Shown: piece after piece, positions 50,943 to 56,920 of the stretch
How the letters are laid out: each line of letters starts with the position of its first letter
How positions within the stretch are numbered: the stretch's first letter is position 1
NCBI GenBank assembly: GCA_020722565.1
Contig: DYKO01000017.1
Span: 1-56,920, forward strand
From: Rikenella microfusus
Lineage (GTDB): Bacteria > Bacteroidota > Bacteroidia > Bacteroidales > Tenuifilaceae
Direction: 5' to 3'
Length of the DNA stretch: 56,920 nucleotides
Made by a program: the position numbers and the translations under genes
The notes under the pieces: model-generated
What the model was told of the DNA's origin: nothing
Databases searched by the model: none
The model's input: only the letters and a program-made list of their open reading frames with translations

Positions 50943-53378
50943 ATGAATACTTTTAGTATTGTTGATGGACATTTTAGCTTAAATGGGAAGAAAGTGTTTT
51001 TGAATTCCGGTGAAATTCACTACTTCAGAATATCACGTAATTTATGGGAGGAACACTTAATAAAAGCGAAGGAAGCTGGCCTAAAGACTATAAGTAGCTA
51101 TGTACCTTGGGTATGGCATGAAATTAAGGAAGACGTGTTCGACTTTACCGGTGAAACACAACCAGAACGGGATCTTATTGGGTGGATCAATCTTTGTCAA
51201 AAACACGGATTTACCTGTATATTAAAACCTGGTCCCTTTATTCTTGCAGAGTACAGGGGAGCAGGTTTACCAGATTGGTTCCTGCAAAAATATGGAAGCG
51301 CTATCAGAATGCACAATAGTAAGGGTGTTCCAGTTTTAAGCGATGGCGTTAGCCTTTTTAACCCAATTTTTCTTAGCAGAGTTGAGCAGTGGTACAACCA
51401 TATTATGCCCATTATAAATCAAAATCAAATTCATAACGGTGGCCCTATAATAATGATGCAGGTATGTAATGAAATCGGTGTCTTTTCCTGGCTGGCCCAC
51501 CAAGCCGATTATAATGAAAATGTTAAAAAGAGGTTTATCAATTTAATTAAATCGAAATACTCAAAAATTGAAGAATTGAATGCTACTTGGGAAACAAATT
51601 ATTCCTCATTTGATGAAATTGAGTTGCCCCCTGATGGAAACATCCCATATACTTCTATGGGGGATAGAAGTCGAGACTATGAGTGGCACTGCTTTTGGAG
51701 AAAGTACTATGGCGATTACCTAAGACTCCTTGTAAGTTGGATTCGTAAGTATGAAATTACCATCCCCCTCTACCATAATTTGCCGGGTTGGATATATGGT
51801 CATGGATATGAGTTCCCTCTTAATATTACCATGTACAAAGACCTCTATAATGACAAAAGCGAACTGATTTTTGGAGTTGATCATATTCCCGAGTTTGTTT
51901 CATACAGAAACCTGCATGATGATAGAATTATTAATGACATCGTAAGAGCAGTTCAAGGCAACAAGCCACTTTTTGCAGCGGAGTTTCAAAGCGGTTCAAG
52001 AGAATACCATGTTGTAACCAATCCCCGTGAAATGGAACTTTTCTACAAAGCGAGCATTGCCAATGGTCTTAAGGGATGGAACTACTATATGTTTTCGCAG
52101 GGTAAGAACCCCCCTTCAAAAGGATACTCAGGAGCTACTTTTTACTGGTTTACCCCCCTTAATAATTTAGCACAACCAAATAGTGCTTATCCATTGGTAA
52201 AAAAAATGAGTAGATTAATCGATACCCATGAGGAGCTCATACTAAATTCAGAAAATAAAGCAGAAATCTGCGTTCTTTTTTACGCCCCATACTACTCAAC
52301 TGAACTTGAACGCCCCGATGATGGAGCAACATCACTAAAATTCATTCCATCAAAAATCCGTCGACCAGCATACTTCGATGGCTTACTTAAAACCCTTCAG
52401 GTGCTAAATGTAGACTACGAAATGCTTGACCTTGCAAATTCATCGAGTGTTGATTTGTTAAAATATAAGCAGGTTTGGCTTTTTAGCACCGACGAAATGA
52501 ATGCTTCTGAGCAGCAATCAATTGTAGATTTTGTAAATGAAGGAGGGAATTTAGTAGTTTTTCCCTACCTACCTGATAGAGAAATGAACCAAAGGCCCTG
52601 TTCAATTATCAGAAATGCTTTTGGTATTACGAACTTAAAAATGGAAACTATTGATTCTCCCTTAATTAAATTATACCATTTATCCGATATAAAATGCTCA
52701 AATCCCTTGATAACATTAAATATCGATAAGAATAATGGAGCAATCCCAATTGCATATACCCTTAATGACAGTGTTTGTGGATTTGAAAAAACAGTAGGAA
52801 AAGGGAAAGTAATATTTATTGGCACCTGGTTAGGATACGATACAGAAAGTCATAAGCAAGCTTACCTAACTATTCTAAATAAGTCAAATTCCCATATTTC
52901 AAACACTACAACCACAAACGATTTTATTATAGTTCGACAAAAGAATAAAAGTAATTCGGAATCACTCCTTTTCATCGCTAATTATTATAATGAGAACCAA
53001 CAAGGAAAAATCGCATATAAACATCCTTACACCAATGAAAAAATAAACATCCCAATTATTGAAGGCGACCTGGATGTTCCACCTTTATATGGTATCATTT
53101 CACCAATTTTTAAAGAAATTGGAAATAATATCAGGCTACTTCACACTACATCAGATATTTTAGGCATTAAGTTAACCAAACATGACATAACGCTTAATAT
53201 AATGGGTGATCCTTACCTACTTGGGGAATTGGTTCTTGAAGGAAAAGGTATTAAAACAATTATATCTGTTGAAATATCAGGAAAACCCATTATGATAATT
53301 TGGAATAATAATCGAGTAGTGCTAAACTACAATCACAGTAAAGAAGAAATGGATCTCAAAATTAATTTTTCAGAATAA
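50943..53378 (+). CDS. GH35-family enzyme, cytoplasmic; probable beta-1,2-gluco-oligosaccharide-active
   Basis: The 811-residue protein has no signal peptide. The GH35 (beta/alpha)8 domain starts with LNSGEIHYFRI and contains LKPGPFILAEYRGAGLPDWF. The probable acid/base Glu is E177 in MMQVCNEIG and the nucleophile E347 in FAAEFQSGS. These contexts differ from classical beta-galactosidases (NEYG and EFWDGW). A beta-galactosidase trimerisation-like domain (about 455-650) and C-terminal beta domains follow. GH35 members that act as beta-1,2-glucosyltransferases on sophoro-oligosaccharides are known, for example in Ignavibacterium. This neighbourhood makes that activity or hydrolysis more likely than lactose cleavage. 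It overlaps the GH94 gene by one base. Confidence 0.8.
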   Translation: MNTFSIVDGHFSLNGKKVFLNSGEIHYFRISRNLWEEHLIKAKEAGLKTISSYVPWVWHEIKEDVFDFTGETQPERDLIGWINLCQKHGFTCILKPGPFILAEYRGAGLPDWFLQKYGSAIRMHNSKGVPVLSDGVSLFNPIFLSRVEQWYNHIMPIINQNQIHNGGPIIMMQVCNEIGVFSWLAHQADYNENVKKRFINLIKSKYSKIEELNATWETNYSSFDEIELPPDGNIPYTSMGDRSRDYEWHCFWRKYYGDYLRLLVSWIRKYEITIPLYHNLPGWIYGHGYEFPLNITMYKDLYNDKSELIFGVDHIPEFVSYRNLHDDRIINDIVRAVQGNKPLFAAEFQSGSREYHVVTNPREMELFYKASIANGLKGWNYYMFSQGKNPPSKGYSGATFYWFTPLNNLAQPNSAYPLVKKMSRLIDTHEELILNSENKAEICVLFYAPYYSTELERPDDGATSLKFIPSKIRRPAYFDGLLKTLQVLNVDYEMLDLANSSSVDLLKYKQVWLFSTDEMNASEQQSIVDFVNEGGNLVVFPYLPDREMNQRPCSIIRNAFGITNLKMETIDSPLIKLYHLSDIKCSNPLITLNIDKNNGAIPIAYTLNDSVCGFEKTVGKGKVIFIGTWLGYDTESHKQAYLTILNKSNSHISNTTTTNDFIIVRQKNKSNSESLLFIANYYNENQQGKIAYKHPYTNEKINIPIIEGDLDVPPLYGIISPIFKEIGNNIRLLHTTSDILGIKLTKHDITLNIMGDPYLLGELVLEGKGIKTIISVEISGKPIMIIWNNNRVVLNYNHSKEEMDLKINFSE

Positions 53379-56300
53379 TGAAGCTACATAATAATTACGG
53401 CCTACAATTTGATTTTCTAGAAAATGGAGCGATAAAGTGCATCCTTGCAAACAATATTCGTATAGGTTTAAGGGATGCAAACCCTTTCTCTTTGTTTGGT
53501 ACAAGCATTTATATACGAGAAAGAAATGCACCTATTAGATTTGAAATGATTTTCGGAAGTGGTGCGAATTCATTTTATACATTTGAGAATAACTGTTATT
53601 ATGCAAAAGGGTATTGGAGTACAATAGAATACCTCATATGCCTTCAACTTCATAATGATGATAATGCTTGGTTGTGGACAATAGAATTAAAAAACAATGC
53701 CTCATCATCTACCCAGTTCGATATAATTTTTATTCAAGATGTTGGTTTAAAACAGATTTCAACAGGCCCAGTTAACGAATATTACGTTAGCCAATATATT
53801 GAAAGATTAATACTAAAAGACCCTCAATTTGGAGATGTTGTTTGCTGTAGGCAAAATATGAAAGAGCAATCCGGCAATCCATGGTTAATGGCAGCATGCG
53901 AAAATGGTTCAGCATCAGCCACAACCGATGGTATAAATATTTATGGCAGTAATTTTCGTAAATCTAAAACCCCTGTTGCCTTAGAGCTTGATTCTTTACC
54001 AGGCGAATGTGCCGGCGAATCTTCTGTTATTGCTTTACAAACAAAGGCATTCGATTTTAAACACACCAATACCCATTCAATAAGGTTTGTATTTAAATTT
54101 ACGCACGACCATCCGTTGGCTACATCACAGGACGATTTATCCATACTTCCAGAACTTTTCACGCAATTCAACTTTATTCCTCCAATTTCAACTAAATGGA
54201 AAAAAGGCAGCCAAAATATTTTTTCACAATCGAACTTCTTTCCCGCTGATGATCTTCAGGAAAAGAATCTTACAGAACTATTCGGAAGCGAAATGCGCTT
54301 CCCTGAGTATTACGACGGAAAATTAATATCCTTTTTTTATGACCAAAACAGGCATGTTGTTTTAAGTAAAAAAGAAGAATTAACATATCGACCACATGGC
54401 CATATTATTCAATCAAATGTTAAACTTGAGCAAAATGATAATATTGTTTCCCTTACCACATGGATGTTCGGAATTTTTAATTCCCATCTAAAACAAGGAA
54501 ACACCAATTTCAATACCCTTCTATCTATTAATTCCAGTCAATACAATCTCTTTCCCGAAACTGGACAAAGAATTTTTGTGGAACATAAAAATAAGTTATA
54601 TCAGCTAGGGATCCCTTCTGCTTATGAAATGGGACAAAATTTTGCCCGATGGATTTATAAACATAATGGCTCCACCTATCAGATAACCACCTGTGCATCA
54701 GCAGATATACCTGTTGTAAATTTCGATTTTAAGATATTAAGCGGCTCCCCTGTAAATACTATTATAACCCTTAATCTTGATGAGTTGAATGGCTGGAAGG
54801 TGATTCAGGGTAAAACTCCTTATGAAATAATCTTTGTACCAGCATCCGAAAGTCTTTTAGCAAAAAATTACCCAAAAGCACAGTACCGCATGGTACTAAA
54901 AAAAACAAATAGTTCTGAAATAATTATTGATAATGGCAAAATTGTTGGCATAGATGCCAATTACTCAGATTTGTTTATGGTTGTCAAATCCACTAATACT
55001 GTCAACTTAAATATCAACTTTATTTGTGAACTCAATAAAAATTTTAATTCGAATATCATATCTAACTATCAATTTCAAGTTAATTCTAATAGTGCCATAG
55101 CATTTAGGAAAAAAACAGGTTTAGATATCACCCTATCGGGCACATCAAAAGAAATTGATATTTTAAATGAAATAATTCCTTGGTTTGAATCCAATGCTTT
55201 AATTCATTACCTAACACCTTATGGTTTAGAACAATTTGGTGGTGCAGCCTGGGGTACACGCGATATATCCCAGGGCCCTATTGAACTACTGCTAAGTTTA
55301 GGGAAATATGATGAAGTAAAGAAAATTTTACTTACTATCTTTTCCAATCAAAAAAACGATGGTTGGTGGCCACAATGGTGGATGTTTGACAAATATAAAA
55401 ATATAAGAGCTAATGAGGCACATGGCGATATTGGATACTGGTGCATAATTGCTTTGTCAAATTACGTTTTAAATAGCGGGGATTTTGACATTCTTAATAC
55501 CCCTTTACCCTACTATACTGAAAATGTTAATGATGACATTACTACAACACCATTAATTGAACATTTAGATCGATTAATCGATAGGATTATTAAATCGTTT
55601 ATACCTGGAACTTCACTTGTACCCTTTGGAGGGGGAGACTGGAATGATTCACTTCAACCAGTAAACAGCGATTTAGCGAAACGCTTGGTCTCTAGTTGGA
55701 CTGTTGAAATGAATTACCAGGCATTTGTGCTAGTAGAAAAAGTATATTCCCAAATGGGCTTAGAAGAAAAATCTCTTAAACTAAAAGAAGTATGCAAAAG
55801 AATTAAAATTGATTTTAATAACCATCTAATAAAGGAGGGAATTGTTGCTGGGTATGGACTACTGGAAAATAACAACACTTTTTCGCTTCTCATTCATCCA
55901 TCGGACAAAGTTACAGGTGTCCAATATAGCATCCTTCCCATGAATCGTGGAATTTTAAGCGGAATATTCAATGCTGATCAGGCAGAAAACCATCAGCAAA
56001 TAATCAAAAAAATACTTTTAGGCCCTGATGGCGCAAGATTAATGGATAAACCCCTTAAATACACTGGAGGTTTACAAAATATATTTCAAAGGGCCGAAAG
56101 TAGCACATTTTTTGGAAGAGAAATTGGCCTAATGTATGTTCATGAACATATAAGATATGCAGAATCGCTTGCAATTACGGGAAAAGCAAAAGAATTTGCT
56201 CATGCATTATTACAAGCAATTCCAATTAGTTACTCCAATGTTGTTAAACAAGCTGATGTTCGACAATCAAACTGTTACTATAGCAGCTCCGATGTTATAT

Positions 56301-56710
56301 TAAAAAACAGGTACGAAGCAGATAATAATTATTCTAATATCATTAATGGGAAGTACAAATTATATGGAGGCTGGAGGGTTTACTCCAGTGGCCCAGGAAT
56401 TTTCACAGGAATTATTATTTCCCGGCTTTTAGGTTTTAGATTTTCTACTGACTATATCGTTATTGATCCAGTGCTTCCTGAAGAATACGATGGATTAAAA
56501 GCAACCTTCGCATTTAATGGAATACCCTTAAATGTGAATTATTACGTTAAAAAAAATAATTTTAGTCCATTTTATATTAAAATTAATAACATTGAACCAC
56601 CTTTTATTTATGAAGAAAATAAATATAGAAAAGGCGGCATTAAAATAGAAAATACCATATTTCTAGATTTGCTAAATAAAACAAATAATAAAATTGATAT
56701 CTACCTTTAA
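53378..56710 (+). CDS. GH94 phosphorylase, probable 1,2-beta-oligoglucan phosphorylase
   Basis: The 1110-residue protein has no signal peptide and acts in the cytoplasm. GH94 enzymes cleave beta-glucosides with phosphate to give alpha-glucose 1-phosphate, saving one ATP. The N-terminal beta-sandwich region (about 1-600) is long, as in sophoro-oligosaccharide phosphorylases, which are about 1100 residues; cellobiose phosphorylases are about 800. The (alpha/alpha)6 domain has the catalytic-acid region GGGDWNDSLQP (D754, D757), the upstream GLEQFGGAAWGTRDISQGP and the later FGREIGLMYVHEHIRYAE. The length and the two GH144 genes support beta-1,2-glucan specificity. The start ATG overlaps the GH35 stop (TAATG), so translation is coupled. 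Confidence 0.87.
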   Translation: MKLHNNYGLQFDFLENGAIKCILANNIRIGLRDANPFSLFGTSIYIRERNAPIRFEMIFGSGANSFYTFENNCYYAKGYWSTIEYLICLQLHNDDNAWLWTIELKNNASSSTQFDIIFIQDVGLKQISTGPVNEYYVSQYIERLILKDPQFGDVVCCRQNMKEQSGNPWLMAACENGSASATTDGINIYGSNFRKSKTPVALELDSLPGECAGESSVIALQTKAFDFKHTNTHSIRFVFKFTHDHPLATSQDDLSILPELFTQFNFIPPISTKWKKGSQNIFSQSNFFPADDLQEKNLTELFGSEMRFPEYYDGKLISFFYDQNRHVVLSKKEELTYRPHGHIIQSNVKLEQNDNIVSLTTWMFGIFNSHLKQGNTNFNTLLSINSSQYNLFPETGQRIFVEHKNKLYQLGIPSAYEMGQNFARWIYKHNGSTYQITTCASADIPVVNFDFKILSGSPVNTIITLNLDELNGWKVIQGKTPYEIIFVPASESLLAKNYPKAQYRMVLKKTNSSEIIIDNGKIVGIDANYSDLFMVVKSTNTVNLNINFICELNKNFNSNIISNYQFQVNSNSAIAFRKKTGLDITLSGTSKEIDILNEIIPWFESNALIHYLTPYGLEQFGGAAWGTRDISQGPIELLLSLGKYDEVKKILLTIFSNQKNDGWWPQWWMFDKYKNIRANEAHGDIGYWCIIALSNYVLNSGDFDILNTPLPYYTENVNDDITTTPLIEHLDRLIDRIIKSFIPGTSLVPFGGGDWNDSLQPVNSDLAKRLVSSWTVEMNYQAFVLVEKVYSQMGLEEKSLKLKEVCKRIKIDFNNHLIKEGIVAGYGLLENNNTFSLLIHPSDKVTGVQYSILPMNRGILSGIFNADQAENHQQIIKKILLGPDGARLMDKPLKYTGGLQNIFQRAESSTFFGREIGLMYVHEHIRYAESLAITGKAKEFAHALLQAIPISYSNVVKQADVRQSNCYYSSSDVILKNRYEADNNYSNIINGKYKLYGGWRVYSSGPGIFTGIIISRLLGFRFSTDYIVIDPVLPEEYDGLKATFAFNGIPLNVNYYVKKNNFSPFYIKINNIEPPFIYEENKYRKGGIKIENTIFLDLLNKTNNKIDIYL

Positions 56711-56811
56711 TAGGTGATATTTTTAATACAAAAAGATGATTCTAATGTTAATTTATTTTATAACAATTTTATAACATAAGAATTAATGCACATGTAAGGT
56801 TAATTAGCACA
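56711..56811. other. AT-rich spacer after the carbohydrate locus
   Basis: Between the GH94 stop and the terminator at 56812 there is only AT-rich sequence with no gene, repeat or promoter I can support. Confidence 0.5.
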
Positions 56812-56842
56812 AAAGGGTATTTATAAATTATAAATACCCTTT
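56812..56842. terminator. Long perfect palindrome, terminator of the carbohydrate operon
   Basis: AAAGGGTATTTATAA and its exact reverse complement form 15-bp arms around a single A. It lies about 100 bp after the GH94 stop. A6/T-rich flanks on both sides make it usable in either direction. Confidence 0.65.
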
Positions 56843-56874
56843 AATATATACCATTTTAATACTATATAAAAAAA

Positions 56875-56898
56875 GCCCCGGCCTTAAATAGCCGGGGC
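56875..56898 (-). terminator. rRNA operon terminator
   Basis: GCCCCGGC and GCCGGGGC form a perfect 8-bp GC stem with an 8-base loop. On the minus strand it is followed at once by a run of seven T residues. It directly follows the 5S rRNA end and terminates a transcript entering from the right. Confidence 0.85.
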
Positions 56899-56902
56899 GG
56901 AA

Positions 56903-56920
56903 GTGGGGCGGCGACCTACT
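56903..56920 (-). rRNA. 5S rRNA, 3' end only (partial)
   Basis: The minus strand at the window edge reads AGTAGGTCGCCGCC followed by CCAC. This is the conserved 3' end of Bacteroidota 5S rRNA, which normally reads GGGAGAGTAGGTCGCCGCC. The gene continues beyond the window. The exact 3' terminus is uncertain by a few bases. Confidence 0.75.

Noticed and set aside
1-56920. Search by eye for CRISPR arrays, insertion sequences, integrases and tRNA genes
   Set aside because: No regularly spaced repeats, transposase or integrase-like proteins or tRNA-like cloverleaf were noticed. A proper tRNA and repeat scan was not possible.

Overview
The window looks like a chromosomal segment of an anaerobic, fermentative Bacteroidota, most likely Bacteroidales or Marinilabiliales. 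The evidence is a SusC/SusD pair, lipoproteins with Asp/Glu-rich export tags, promoters of the TTTG-N19/20-TAnnTTTG type, almost no Shine-Dalgarno sequences, an ADP-forming acetate-CoA ligase and a large [FeFe]-hydrogenase locus. The extreme right edge is the 3' end of a 5S rRNA gene on the minus strand with its terminator, so the window stops just beside an rRNA operon. No insertion sequence, integrase, CRISPR array or tRNA was seen.

Layout. (1) 1-7.4 kb: housekeeping genes: ADP-forming acyl-CoA synthetase, a small membrane protein, an Mpv17-like membrane protein, flavodoxin, an M48 metalloprotease lipoprotein, the monofunctional peptidoglycan transglycosylase MtgA and a TPR protein. (2) 7.4-22.4 kb: hydrogenase locus. 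HydG and a TM1266-type protein, RibF and the NADH sensor Rex lead into a tight minus-strand operon: hydC-hydB-hydA, a hydrogenase-like protein fused to a histidine kinase, a receiver-only protein and a receiver-kinase hybrid. A divergent plus-strand operon carries a [2Fe-2S] thioredoxin-like ferredoxin, a second hydrogenase-like protein with a PAS domain, and a SpoIIE/PP2C phosphatase. Rex-like inverted repeats sit in front of both operons and a weaker one lies near hydG. (3) 22.6-32.6 kb: a TPR/PD40/SPOR envelope protein, a decayed RND efflux system (three in-frame stops and one frameshift over two genes), and a beta-propeller/Y_Y_Y/SpoIIE sensor phosphatase. (4) 32.7-56.7 kb: mnmA, then an AT-rich polysaccharide utilization locus. 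It runs: membrane-spanning propeller/HTH regulator, SusC, SusD, LamG-type binding lipoprotein, two GH144 proteins, a large unrecognised (alpha/alpha)6-like protein, a GPH/MFS transporter with a large loop insertion, a GH35 enzyme without signal peptide, and a GH94 phosphorylase without signal peptide.

How the genes work together. The hydrogenase locus pairs a catalytic NAD-linked HydABC enzyme with two hydrogenase-like proteins that have altered H-cluster surroundings. One feeds a histidine-kinase route and the other probably a PAS/phosphatase route, so H2 or redox state may be read by two signalling branches under shared Rex control. The carbohydrate locus reads as a beta-1,2-glucan (sophoran) pathway. 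A surface GH144 cuts the polymer, SusCD and the binding lipoprotein capture and import fragments, a periplasmic GH144 and the unknown enzyme trim them, the MFS carrier moves oligosaccharides inward, and cytoplasmic GH94 and GH35 enzymes perform phosphorolysis and transfer or hydrolysis. The substrate is inferred from family content, not measured. The most novel candidates are the unrecognised 1062-residue protein, the transporter insertion, and the double sensory-hydrogenase cassette.
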